Positions 28,091 to 36,115 of a stretch of DNA of 64,000 nt are shown here, in pieces (the stretch's first letter is position 1; each line of letters starts with the position of its first letter). The notes beneath the pieces were generated by a model. The model had not been told where the DNA came from, did not search any database, and was given only the letters and a program-made list of their open reading frames with translations. The translations under genes and the position numbers were made by a program. The stretch is from Actinosynnema pretiosum (GTDB lineage: Bacteria > Actinomycetota > Actinomycetes > Mycobacteriales > Pseudonocardiaceae): the NCBI RefSeq assembly GCF_024171695.1, contig NZ_JAMTCF010000019.1, positions 62,001 through 126,000 of the forward strand. Reading direction: 5' to 3'.

Positions 28091-28119
28091 CGGGGCCCCT
28101 CCACACCGGAGAGGCCCCG
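28091..28119. terminator. Hairpin terminator between WhiB and M50 protease genes
   Basis: CGGGGCCCCTCC / GGAGAGGCCCCG, 12-bp arms with one mismatch and a 5-nt loop, between convergent genes. Confidence 0.65.
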
Positions 28120-28140
28120 TCAGCGTTTCCGGGCTCCGGC

Positions 28141-28800
28141 TCAGAGCTCGGGGAACAGCAGCTGCCCCCCGTAGAACAGCGACCCGATCGCCACCACCGC
28201 GAACAGCAGCACCCACACCAGGCCGGGGACGCGGGTGATGCGGGCCAGCTGGTCGGCGTCGGACTGGGGCGCCTTGCCCCGCATCCGCCTGCTCTGCAGC
28301 TCCCCCACCGGGCGCACGCCGCCCAGCAGCAGGAACCAGGCCACGAACAGGGCGAACCCGGACTTCAGGTCGTCGGTGCCGTAGAAGGACACGACGAACA
28401 TCACGCCCCCGGTGACGATCACCGAGAACACGCCGAAGACGTTCCGGATCATGATCAGCATGGCGGCCAGCAGGACGACCGTCGCCCACAGCAGCTGGCG
28501 CACGTGCCCCTCGGTGACCAGCCACGCGGCGCCGAGGCCGAGCAGCGGCGGGGTGACGTAGCCCGCGAAGTACATCGCGACCACGCCCGGTCCGGACGGC
28601 CTGCCGCGCGAGACGGTGACGCCGGAGGTGTCGGAGTTGAGCTTGATGCCCTGGAGCCTGCGGCCGGTGAGCAGCGCGATGAGCGCGTGGCCGCCCTCGT
28701 GGGCGATGGTGATGGTGTGGCGGGCGTAGCGCCAGACGCCCGGACTGGCCACCAGGACCAGGGCGAGCACTGCGGGGGCCCACTGCGCGATCGTCGACAT
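28141..28800 (-). CDS. Membrane-embedded M50-like (site-2-type) metalloprotease
   Basis: 219 residues from ATG 28800 (MSTIAQWAPAVLALVLVASP). The zinc motif HEGGH lies near residue 35 in the context ITIAHEGGHALIALLTGRRL; five or six hydrophobic helices follow. It belongs to the short actinobacterial M50B-like proteins without a PDZ domain. A second motif with the third zinc ligand is not obvious (candidate: FGVFSVIVTGG has no Asp; DDLKSG has), so activity is likely but unproven. Next gene is divergent. Confidence 0.75.
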   Translation of the reverse strand: MSTIAQWAPAVLALVLVASPGVWRYARHTITIAHEGGHALIALLTGRRLQGIKLNSDTSGVTVSRGRPSGPGVVAMYFAGYVTPPLLGLGAAWLVTEGHVRQLLWATVVLLAAMLIMIRNVFGVFSVIVTGGVMFVVSFYGTDDLKSGFALFVAWFLLLGGVRPVGELQSRRMRGKAPQSDADQLARITRVPGLVWVLLFAVVAIGSLFYGGQLLFPEL

Positions 28801-28882
28801 CACCGTCCAGGATGCCAGTGATCGGTCCGCCCGCCGCTCGGGCTTGACCTGGAGTCCGCTCCAGGGTGCAGGCTGCGCCGCC

Positions 28883-29818
28883 ATGAGGACTGCGCGCCTG
28901 GGGGCGCTGGAGGTCAGTGCGCTGTGCCTGGGAACCCTGCCGTTCGGGTCGACCGTGGACGAGGGGACGTCGTTCGCGATCCTCGACCGGTTCGCCGAGG
29001 CGGGCGGGACGTTCCTGGACACGGCGAACAACTACGTCTCGTGGGCCGAGGGCGGCACGGGCGACGAGAGCGAGGCGGTGCTGGGGCGGTGGCTCGCGGC
29101 GCGGGGCAACCGGGACTCGGTGGTGCTGGGCACGAAGGTCGGGGCGCGGCCCTCGGCGGGCGGGGGCTACGAGGGCTTGTCGGCCGAGGTGGTCAGGTCC
29201 GGCGTCGCGGGCAGCCTGCGGCGGCTGGGCACGGACCGGGTCGACGTGCACTACAGCCACGTGGAGGACCGGTCCGTCGAGCTGGCGGAGACGCTGGGGG
29301 CGTTCGCGGGGCTGGTGGCGGACGGGTCGGTGCGGGAGATCGCGTGCAGCAACCACGCGGTGTGGCGGGTCGAGCGGGCGCGGGCGGTGTCCGAGGCGAA
29401 CGGGTGGCCGAAGTACGCGGCGGCCCAGCTGCGGTTCAGCTACCTGCGGCCCCGGCCGGGCTACCCGCTGCCCGAGTCCGGCCACGTGCTGCTGACCGAG
29501 GAGATGGCGGACTTCGCCCGGAGCGAGGGCGACTTCGCGCTGGTGGCCTACTCGACGTTGCAGTTCGGGCAGTACGCGGGCAAGCCGCTGCGCGAGGAGA
29601 ACCGGCACGTGGGCAACGACCGGCGCCTCGCGGTGCTCGGGGAGGTCGCGGACGAGCTGGGGTTGACCAGGAACCAGGTGGTGCTGGGCTGGGTCATGGC
29701 GCGGGGCGTGGTGCCGGTGGTGGGGGTGTCCTCGGTCGCGCAGGTCGAGGAGGCGCTGGGGGCGGCTGACCTGGTGCTCCCCGACGAGGTCCTGGCCCGC
29801 CTGGACTCGGCGGCCTGA
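28883..29818 (+). CDS. Aldo/keto reductase
   Basis: 311 residues from ATG 28883 (MRTARLGALEVSALCLGTLP). TIM-barrel AKR with the Asp of FLDTANNY and its Tyr, Lys in VVLGTKVG, and His in VDVHYSHVED forming the usual catalytic set. The C-terminal part GWVMARGVVPVVGVSSVAQV binds the NADPH phosphate. Similar to AKR family 11/12 proteins. Monocistronic, with a strong hairpin after the stop. Confidence 0.88.
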   Translation: MRTARLGALEVSALCLGTLPFGSTVDEGTSFAILDRFAEAGGTFLDTANNYVSWAEGGTGDESEAVLGRWLAARGNRDSVVLGTKVGARPSAGGGYEGLSAEVVRSGVAGSLRRLGTDRVDVHYSHVEDRSVELAETLGAFAGLVADGSVREIACSNHAVWRVERARAVSEANGWPKYAAAQLRFSYLRPRPGYPLPESGHVLLTEEMADFARSEGDFALVAYSTLQFGQYAGKPLREENRHVGNDRRLAVLGEVADELGLTRNQVVLGWVMARGVVPVVGVSSVAQVEEALGAADLVLPDEVLARLDSAA

Positions 29819-29831
29819 GCCAGGACGCGCG

Positions 29832-29864
29832 CGAGGGCCCGCTCCTCGGCGGAGCGGGCCCTCG
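29832..29864. terminator. Hairpin terminator between AKR and DUF4383 genes
   Basis: Perfect 14-bp stem CGAGGGCCCGCTCC / GGAGCGGGCCCTCG with a 5-nt loop, 13 bp past the AKR stop codon. Confidence 0.75.
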
Positions 29865-29924
29865 GTGGTCGTGCTTGGCGCTTCAGCGCCCGTGCTCAGC
29901 GCTCGTGCTTCAGCACCCGTGCTT

Positions 29925-30695
29925 TCAGCGCACCGGGCGCCGCGCGCCGGGGGCCTCCACGTCCACGGGCTGGGTGCGGGTGGGCCTGGTGTCGCCCCCC
30001 TGGGTCTGCACCGGGCGGGTGTCGCCGGACCGGGCGTCGAGGCCCGCGTCCTTGCCCGCCTCGATCCTGCCCGCGTTCACCCTGCCGGAGTCGATCGTCG
30101 GGTCCATGGACTCGACCCTGGGCTTGGGCACGTCGCGCTCAGGGGCCGGGTGGTGCAGCGTCGGCTGGTCGAAGCGGTTGCCCCGGACGGTGTCGTCGTG
30201 GTGGAGCTCGGGCTCGTGGGCGGGCTCGTCCACGACGATCTTGCGACGGGCCGGGAGGATCGCGATCACCAGGCCGGCGATCGCGAGGCCCGCGTGCAGG
30301 CCGTTGTCGGCGTTGTTGATCGCCAGCGGGTTGCCGAGCCCGGCGACCGGGTTGACCGAGACCACGCCGGTGATCATCAGGCCCCACGCGGTGACCGCGC
30401 CGTAGGCCAGCAGGACGATCCAGCCGTACAGCCGGGACAGCGCGGAGCCGCTCGCCATGAGCAGGCCCAGGACGCCGAACACCAGGTGGACCGTGTTGTG
30501 GAGCGGGTTGACGTGGAAGCCGAAGACCTCGGCGTGCCGGTCGCCCGCGAAGTCGCCGAAGCCGGTGCGGACGAAGCCGACCACGCCCGCGGCCAGGAAC
30601 AGGACGGCCAGCAGGGCGGTGAGGACTTGGGCCGGTTGCAGGCCTGCGACCTTGACGCGACCGGGGGCGGGTCCGGTGGTGGTCGAGTGGGTCAT
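29925..30695 (-). CDS. DUF4383 membrane protein with a long C-terminal tail
   Basis: 256 residues from ATG 30695 with GGAGGG upstream. Four predicted transmembrane helices in residues 20-150, including VNPLHNTVHLVFGVLGLLMA, the signature of DUF4383. The tail (about 155-256) is polar and repetitive, with GDTRPVQTQGGDTRPTRTQP, probably cytoplasmic and disordered. Function of the family is unknown; it is often stress-related in actinobacteria. Confidence 0.82.
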   Translation of the reverse strand: MTHSTTTGPAPGRVKVAGLQPAQVLTALLAVLFLAAGVVGFVRTGFGDFAGDRHAEVFGFHVNPLHNTVHLVFGVLGLLMASGSALSRLYGWIVLLAYGAVTAWGLMITGVVSVNPVAGLGNPLAINNADNGLHAGLAIAGLVIAILPARRKIVVDEPAHEPELHHDDTVRGNRFDQPTLHHPAPERDVPKPRVESMDPTIDSGRVNAGRIEAGKDAGLDARSGDTRPVQTQGGDTRPTRTQPVDVEAPGARRPVR

Positions 30696-31089
30696 CACGC
30701 CCTCCGTGGGACCGTGAGCCCGCTCTTCGGGCTCAGGACGACCTACGACTACCCCCGGCGGGCGAAGGGCAAACTTTGTTGTTTTTCGCGCACCTTGGAA
30801 GAAATCTTTTTGATGATCACCGAAAATGCCCGATCGGTTATTCGTGACACTTTCCCGAATTCCCACGAGGCGGTGGGAGCGGAGTTCACGGAACCGCTCC
30901 CACCCCGCCCGACCAGGAGTTCCAGCGCCGGGCGTGCGCAGGCCCCGCCGTGGTCGGGGCCCGTCCGGCCCACCCCATGTGAGGCCGGGACGCTACCGCG
31001 CCGCCGATTCCCTGACGGCGTCGCCGAGTTCGATTCGCACCCGACGATCATCCGCTCGCCCGAACCCGCCGTCAAAGCATTTACCGGGT
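30696..31089. other. Gene-free interval with an AT-rich patch
   Basis: A 394-bp gap. 30,770-30,845 is markedly AT-rich for this genome (runs such as TTTGTTGTTTTTCGCG and AAATCTTTTTGATGATC) and probably holds the promoter of the DUF4383 gene. The rest is GC-rich with no ORF I can support. Confidence 0.6.
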
Positions 31090-32511
31090 TCAGGAGATCA
31101 GGTAGGCGTTGCCCGCGAGCAGCGACTCCTGGCGCGGGATCAGCACCTCGGTCAGGCCGGGCGGGCTGAACGGGACCACCTGGCCGAGCACGCCGACCAC
31201 CTGCGCGCCGGGCACCACCAGCTCGTCGCCGACCAGCTCGGACGCCACCCGGTCGTGGACGCCCTGGGGCTGGTGCGCGTACTCGCCGGTGATCTGGAAC
31301 GGCCCCCAGCCGAGCGCGGCGCCCTCCCGCGCGGACCCGATCAGGTCGCGGTCCGCCGCACCCCAGTCGGCGCGGATGCGCAGGTCCCGCACGGCCAGGA
31401 AAGCCGTGGTCAGCAGCGGCCACCAGGACTTGGAGTTGTCCCCGCGCAGCCCCTGGGACAGCTCGCCCGGCCCCATGCCGGGCACCTCCCAGCCGGGCAT
31501 CCCGAGCAGCAGGAACTGCAACCACGGGCGGTAGACGGCCACCGAGGTGAACTCGAACGTGAGCTCCATTCCCTCGATCGGGGTGTCGGAGTGGATGCGC
31601 TCCGCGCCCAGCGACCAGATGCCGTCGGCCAGGCCGGTGTGCCACGCCCAGGCGTCGGCCTCGGCCTGGCCGACCCGCCCGACCGCCTCGGCCCCGTACC
31701 GCGCGCTCCCCCACACCCCGCCGCCGACCGCCCAGTCGTGCGGGATCAGCTCGGACAGCCGCGTCGGCACCCCGTCCAGGTCGAGCTCGGCGCTCGCGAA
31801 CCGCTCGCGGGCGTCCTCGAACGCGCGCGCGACGACGTTGCGGGTGGTGGTGGCCAGGGTCGCGAGCTCCTGCCTGATCTCCCGGCCGCCGTCCCGCTCC
31901 ATCTGCAGGAACACCCGCCTGACCAGGTCGAACTCCTCCTCGGCCAGCTCGCCGTGCTGGCGGGCGTGGTTGTGCGCGGCGCGGGCGTTGTCGTGGTCGA
32001 CCGCGTGCCGCAGGTAGGTGCGGTACGCGTCGGTGGGCACGGTGTGGGTGCGGCAGTCGGCGGAGGCGGGGTCGGCGACCTCCTCGGCGCGGTGCAGGGC
32101 GCGGTAGGCGCGCTCGTAGCGGGCCTCCTGGTCGTGGTCCGCGTCGCCGACCTGGAGCTCCGCGTCGACCACGAAGCCGTAGACCTCCTCGAGGCGGTGC
32201 CCGGTGGAGGTGTAGGCGGTGTCGGCCTTGGGGACGTCGCCGAAGACGGAGGCGATCCGGCGGGCGGTCGCGGTGCCGCCTGCGCGGTGGTCGGGGGACC
32301 AGGCGTCGGTGAAGTCCTGCGGGCGGGCGGCCCAGCCGGGCAGGCACAGGGACAGGATCGTGTTGCGCAGGTTGCGCGGCGGTTGGACGGCCGGGTTGTC
32401 CGAGGGCGCGGTGAACGCGTCGAACAGACCGCGGTTCACGGTGTACGCGGCCCGGTTGCTCTGTTGGGGGTCCACCCCCCAACGCTGTGCACGGTCGGGC
32501 CGCCCGGCCAC
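31090..32511 (-). CDS. Conserved hypothetical protein, 473 residues
   Basis: Starts at GTG 32511 (MAGRPDRAQRW) or GTG 32475. No signal peptide or clear membrane helix. Sequence is rich in Trp and acidic residues; blocks such as VWGSARYGAEAVGRVGQAEA, YRPWLQFLLLGMPGWEVPGM and VVPGAQVVGVLGQVVPFSPP look like conserved family signatures, and the protein ends with LLAGNAYLIS. I do not recognise a named domain. An alpha-helical central part (about residues 160-230) is likely. It stands alone between the AT-rich gap and the anti-sigma gene. Confidence 0.7.
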   Translation of the reverse strand: MAGRPDRAQRWGVDPQQSNRAAYTVNRGLFDAFTAPSDNPAVQPPRNLRNTILSLCLPGWAARPQDFTDAWSPDHRAGGTATARRIASVFGDVPKADTAYTSTGHRLEEVYGFVVDAELQVGDADHDQEARYERAYRALHRAEEVADPASADCRTHTVPTDAYRTYLRHAVDHDNARAAHNHARQHGELAEEEFDLVRRVFLQMERDGGREIRQELATLATTTRNVVARAFEDARERFASAELDLDGVPTRLSELIPHDWAVGGGVWGSARYGAEAVGRVGQAEADAWAWHTGLADGIWSLGAERIHSDTPIEGMELTFEFTSVAVYRPWLQFLLLGMPGWEVPGMGPGELSQGLRGDNSKSWWPLLTTAFLAVRDLRIRADWGAADRDLIGSAREGAALGWGPFQITGEYAHQPQGVHDRVASELVGDELVVPGAQVVGVLGQVVPFSPPGLTEVLIPRQESLLAGNAYLIS

Positions 32512-32569
32512 GCAGCGGGCGGTGGTCCACCCGTTGCGGTGACGGGGTTGCGCGGTGAATCCACCCGAT

Positions 32570-32604
32570 CGTGCCCCGGTCTCCGGGGTGGAGACCGGGG
32601 CACG
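32570..32604 (-). terminator. Hairpin terminator after the anti-sigma gene
   Basis: Perfect 15-bp stem CGTGCCCCGGTCTCC / GGAGACCGGGGCACG with a 5-nt loop, 8 bp past the stop codon. Confidence 0.75.
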
Positions 32605-32611
32605 CGGTGGG

Positions 32612-33331
32612 TCACACTGGGATGGACACGAACGTCCTGCCGTCGAAGCCGCGCACCTCGACGGCGGCGACGTCCTCGGGGGCGACCAGGGCCGAGCCGT
32701 CGAGGGTGGTGCCGTCCTTCTCGCCCGCCTCGGAGACGAGCCAGCTGCCCGCGTCCTGCGTCGAGCCGTCCTTGGCCACGACGACGATGCGGCACTGCTC
32801 GCCCTGCGCGATGCCCGCGACCGAGGCGTTGACCCTGACCCAGCCCGCGGCGGGTTTGACCTGGACGGTCATCCTGGCTCCGGTGGCCGGGTCGGTCCCG
32901 GTGCCGAGGCGGGTGCCGGAGGGCGGGGCGGACGGGACGGGCGTCGGGGTGGTGATGGCGACGTCGTCGGTGGGGGCGGTGCCCCGGCCGACCGCGAAGC
33001 CGCCGCCGAGCACGACCGCGACGACCGCGGCGGCGGCCACGCCCGCGCCTGCGCGGCGGCGTGCCGCGCGGACCTGGCGCTCCTGCCCGACCTGCCGCAG
33101 GGCGCGCCGCAGCAGCAGGTCGCCGCCGTCGGGTGGTCCGTCCAGCAGCGCCTCGGGCGGGACCTCGCCCAGCGCCTCCTCCATCGCCTTCAGCCCGTTC
33201 ACCTCGTCGCGGCAGGTCGGGCAGGTCGCCAAGTGGTCCTCCACCTCGCGCACCTCCGCCTCCTCCAGCACTCCCAGCACGTGCGCGCCGAGCAGCTGCG
33301 GGACGCGGCTGTTCTCGTGAGTCCCGGTCAT
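32612..33331 (-). CDS. Zinc-binding (ZAS) anti-sigma factor, RslA-like
   Basis: 239 residues from ATG 33331, overlapping the sigma gene stop as ATGA. N-terminal ZAS motif HLATCPTCRDEV near residue 33. A single transmembrane helix at about residues 98-118 (AGVAAAAVVAVVLGGGFAVG) anchors it, and the exported half (about 125-239) resembles an anti-sigma-K-type domain (GEQCRIVVVAKDGSTQDAGS). It should hold the ECF sigma factor at the membrane and release it on a redox or cell-envelope signal. Confidence 0.9.
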   Translation of the reverse strand: MTGTHENSRVPQLLGAHVLGVLEEAEVREVEDHLATCPTCRDEVNGLKAMEEALGEVPPEALLDGPPDGGDLLLRRALRQVGQERQVRAARRRAGAGVAAAAVVAVVLGGGFAVGRGTAPTDDVAITTPTPVPSAPPSGTRLGTGTDPATGARMTVQVKPAAGWVRVNASVAGIAQGEQCRIVVVAKDGSTQDAGSWLVSEAGEKDGTTLDGSALVAPEDVAAVEVRGFDGRTFVSIPV

Positions 33332-33873
33332 CCCGCCACCCCCTTCAGCGAGACCCCGGTGAAGGTCTCGCGCAGTGCCCTGAGCGCGTAGTGCGATCTC
33401 GACTTCACCGTTCCCGGTGGCACCCCGAGCGCCTCGGCGGCCTCGGTGACGCTGCGTCCCCGGAAGTAGATCTCCAGCAGGACGTCGCGGTGGTCCGGGG
33501 ACAGCCGGTGCAGCGCCTCCAGGACGACGACCGAGTCGACTACGGCCTCGGCGTGGTCGCGGGCGACCGCGGTGGTGGCGGGGGACTCCGCGACCTCCTG
33601 CGGCCGGACCGCTCGCGCGCGCACCCGGTCGGTGACGATGTTGCGCGCGACCGTCAAGAGCCACCCGCGCACCGAACCCTTGCCGTTGACCAGCGCCTCG
33701 GGGTGCCGCCAAGCCCGGACGAGCGTCTCCTGGACAACGTCCTCAGCCGCCGCCCGGTCACCGGTCAACCGCGTGGCGTACGCCAACAACGCCCGACCGT
33801 GCTCCTCGTAGAGGGTCTTGATCAGGGCCTCGTCGGCCGCGGTCTCCCGTTTGCGGGACCACAGAGCCGCCAT
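33328..33873 (-). CDS. ECF sigma factor, SigL-like
   Basis: 181 residues from ATG 33873 with AAGGAG upstream. Region 2 has YEEHGRALLAYATRLTGDRA and DVVQETLVRAWRHPEAL; region 4 VLLEIYFRGRSVTEAAEALG and VPPGTVKSRSHYALRALRE. Co-transcribed with its ZAS anti-sigma gene by overlap. Group resembles SigL of mycobacteria. The gene's upstream side borders the second palindrome array. Confidence 0.93.
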   Translation of the reverse strand: MAALWSRKRETAADEALIKTLYEEHGRALLAYATRLTGDRAAAEDVVQETLVRAWRHPEALVNGKGSVRGWLLTVARNIVTDRVRARAVRPQEVAESPATTAVARDHAEAVVDSVVVLEALHRLSPDHRDVLLEIYFRGRSVTEAAEALGVPPGTVKSRSHYALRALRETFTGVSLKGVAG

Positions 33874-33983
33874 CCACCCACTCCTTTCACCAGCTCGTGC
33901 TCGTGAACACGGGTGCGGGGGCGGAATGGTTCAGGTGGGGGTGGGGTGGGGGTTGAGGAGGTGGTGGGGAGGGGCGGGAGACG

Positions 33984-34625
33984 AGCGAACGGACCACTCA
34001 CCCAAGGTGAACGGACCGTTCAACCGGAACCGGACGACAAGCCGTCAGGCGCGAGAGGCAAGGCGCGGCACAAGGTGCGGGACAGGGCGAGAAGCGGGGA
34101 GGCGGGGGCGGGCGGGGAGCAAGGCGGGGAGTGGAGGCAGGGAGCGAGCGGTCCGTTCACTCGTGATCTAGCAGCGAACGGACCGTTCACCGAAGTTCAG
34201 AGCAGCGAACGGACCGCACACCCGTGATCCGACAGCGAACGGACCACTCACCCGTGATCCAGCAGCGAACGGACCGTTCACTGGAGCGCAAGCAGGCGAG
34301 CGAACGGACCGTTCACCCCATGGCCCGCAAGCAAATGGACCACACGCCCATGCCCGGTAGCGAACAGGCCGCACACCCACGGCTAGGCAGCGAACGGACC
34401 GTTCGCCCATGGCTAGGCAGCGAACGGACCGTTCGCCCGTGATCCGGCAGTGAACGGGCCGTTCGCTGGAGCGCAAGCAAGCGAGTGAACGGACCGCACA
34501 TCCCATAGCCAGCAAGTGAACGGACCGCACATCCGATGCCCCGCGAGCGAACGGACCGCACATCCGTGGGCCGGAAGTGAACGGGCCGCACGCCCGTACA
34601 CCGCAAGTGAACGGACCACTCACTC
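33984..34625. repeat. Palindrome-derived array, about 18 units at 30-35 bp steps
   Basis: Units of the type GCGAACGGACCGTTCACC separated by about 13-17 bp of partly repeated filler such as CGTGATCCGGCA or CATGGCTAGGCA. The first copy with full symmetry is at 34,006 (GGTGAACGGACCGTTCAACC). In some units the right arm is GTTCAC/GTTCGC; in others it has become GCACAC, GCACAT or ACTCAC. Two adjacent units at 34,390 and 34,420 are exactly 30 bp apart and nearly identical. The 34,026-34,140 stretch is unrelated G/A-rich sequence. No gene is credible in 33,874-34,708. Confidence 0.9.
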
Positions 34626-34708
34626 ATGGCCCGGAGGCAGGTCCAATGACTCCAAGGAACGCCAGAGTCAGCCCAGCGGTGTCACAAGGACGACCCCGGC
34701 CTCCAAGA

Positions 34709-35620
34709 TCAAGTGCAAACCTCGCCGTTGTTCAAGCAGTCCCTGATCCGCTCCGCCAGCACCCCCGGCAGCGCGGACACCAACATCGCGTGGTCCGTAC
34801 CAGGGTCGCGCAGCTGCTCCGGAAAGCTGTCGATCGCGTACGGCCGCCCGTCCGGCACCCGGTACGTCACGCGCACCGTCAGCGCGGGCACCGGGAACGT
34901 CCCCGCCGGGCACACCCGCCCTCCCAAGGGGAACACCGCGTGCAACCGGTGGTTGACGCTGTCCGTGTTCCTGCCGTCCCAGCAGCTCGGGAACTCGAAC
35001 GTGCGCTCCACGTCGCTGCCCGGCTCGCACACCGGGTACCGGTTCGTCGCCCGCCCCGCCCCCGTGCAGCCCCACCACGCCCGGCCGCCGCCGTTCGTGA
35101 GCGCGGCCGGGTCGCCGGTGATCAGGCGCAGGCCGGTCGGCATCGTCAGGACGTGGCCCGCCGGGCTCCCCCGGTACGTCACCACGACCTCCTCCGGCGG
35201 CAGCACCTCGCCGGTGTTGCCGTGCACTCCCCCGCCCGGCTGGTGCTCGTCGTGGCCCTCGGTGTCGGTCAGGCGCAGCACCGGCCAGAAGTACGCGGAG
35301 CGGTCGTCGTGGGCGCAGGTCGTGGGGGACGCGGCCAGCGAGGCGTCCGTCGACGCGTAGTCCGTCGATTCGTTGCCGACGTACTCGTGCGTGTGGTGCG
35401 CGCCGTTCAGCCTGCCCGGTGAGATGACCACGTTGTCCGCGTTCAGGTGCCGCTTTTCGTTGCGACCGCAGGAGATCGTGAACGTGCCGGTCGACGCGTC
35501 CGGCTCCGCCACCGGCGACGTCGGGGCGGGCGGGGCCTCGTCGATGGGCAGGTAGCGGTCGTCCGTCGCGCAGGCGGCCAGCACCAGGAGAAGCGCCAGC
35601 ACCGGGATGATCGCCCTCAC
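34709..35620 (-). CDS. DUF1996 domain lipoprotein
   Basis: 303 residues from ATG 35620. A lipoprotein signal ends at the lipobox VLAAC with Cys17. Most of the mature part (about 55-260) is a DUF1996 domain with NGAHHTHEYVGNESTDY, the C-rich TNRYPVCEPGSDVE and FEFPSCWDGRNTDSVNHRLH. The domain is found in secreted actinobacterial and fungal proteins and has no known activity, though its His pattern suggests metal or polysaccharide binding. Borders the palindrome array on its 3' side. Confidence 0.85.
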   Translation of the reverse strand: MRAIIPVLALLLVLAACATDDRYLPIDEAPPAPTSPVAEPDASTGTFTISCGRNEKRHLNADNVVISPGRLNGAHHTHEYVGNESTDYASTDASLAASPTTCAHDDRSAYFWPVLRLTDTEGHDEHQPGGGVHGNTGEVLPPEEVVVTYRGSPAGHVLTMPTGLRLITGDPAALTNGGGRAWWGCTGAGRATNRYPVCEPGSDVERTFEFPSCWDGRNTDSVNHRLHAVFPLGGRVCPAGTFPVPALTVRVTYRVPDGRPYAIDSFPEQLRDPGTDHAMLVSALPGVLAERIRDCLNNGEVCT

Positions 35621-35784
35621 GGGTGACTAGCTTGCCGGCTCACCGCACCGCGTCGGCACGGACTCGCCGTCGCCTCGGCCGTTCGGCCGGTGGCGGGAAA
35701 AACGGCCGCACCCCGCTAATTGCGGTGTCCCCCGACCGCCCCCTAAGTAGATTTGACCTGGTGGCGGCTCGTGGAGGACCCCGG

Positions 35785-36090
35785 ATGACGCTGCCGACCC
35801 GGCTCGTCCTCGGCGTGCTGCTTGAAGACGCCGACCGGCCCCGGTACGGGCTGGAGCTGTGCCGCACCACCGGGTTGCCCAGCGGCACCGTGCACCCCAT
35901 CCTCGCCCGGCTCGAACTGCGCGGGTGGGTGTGCAGCGAGTGGGAGGAGGTCGACCCGCGCGAGCAGGGCCGCCCCCGCAGGCGGTACTACCGGCTGGTC
36001 CCCGACGCGGTCCCGGTGGCGCAGACCGCCGTCGCGCGGGCGCACCGGTCGCTGGAGCGGTTGCGGCGCAGCGCCGCCGACGGGGCCTGA
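35785..36090 (+). CDS. PadR-family transcriptional regulator
   Basis: 101 residues from ATG 35785 after GGAGG. Winged helix: VLGVLLEDADRPRYGLELCR, LPSGTVHPILARLELRGWV, and a wing RPRRRYYRL. Short PadR without a long C-terminal helix domain. Convergent with the radical SAM gene. Target unknown. Confidence 0.88.
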   Translation: MTLPTRLVLGVLLEDADRPRYGLELCRTTGLPSGTVHPILARLELRGWVCSEWEEVDPREQGRPRRRYYRLVPDAVPVAQTAVARAHRSLERLRRSAADGA

Positions 36091-36115
36091 CCGCGCCTGA
36101 CCGCGCCCGCGAACG

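Noticed and set aside
30920-31060. tRNA-like stretch with GAGTTCGATTCGCACC
   Set aside because: The TTCGATT loop has no matching T-stem, and no acceptor or anticodon stem can be built around it.
33984-34625. CRISPR-like array
   Set aside because: Steps of 30-35 bp look like CRISPR, but the repeats diverge strongly, the filler between them is itself repeated, and no cas gene is near.
33984-34640. Long ORFs across the palindrome array with NGPF or ERTV repeats
   Set aside because: They arise because GAACGGNCCGTTC reads through in all frames and the local period is near 30 bp. No ribosome site, and frames break where spacing changes.
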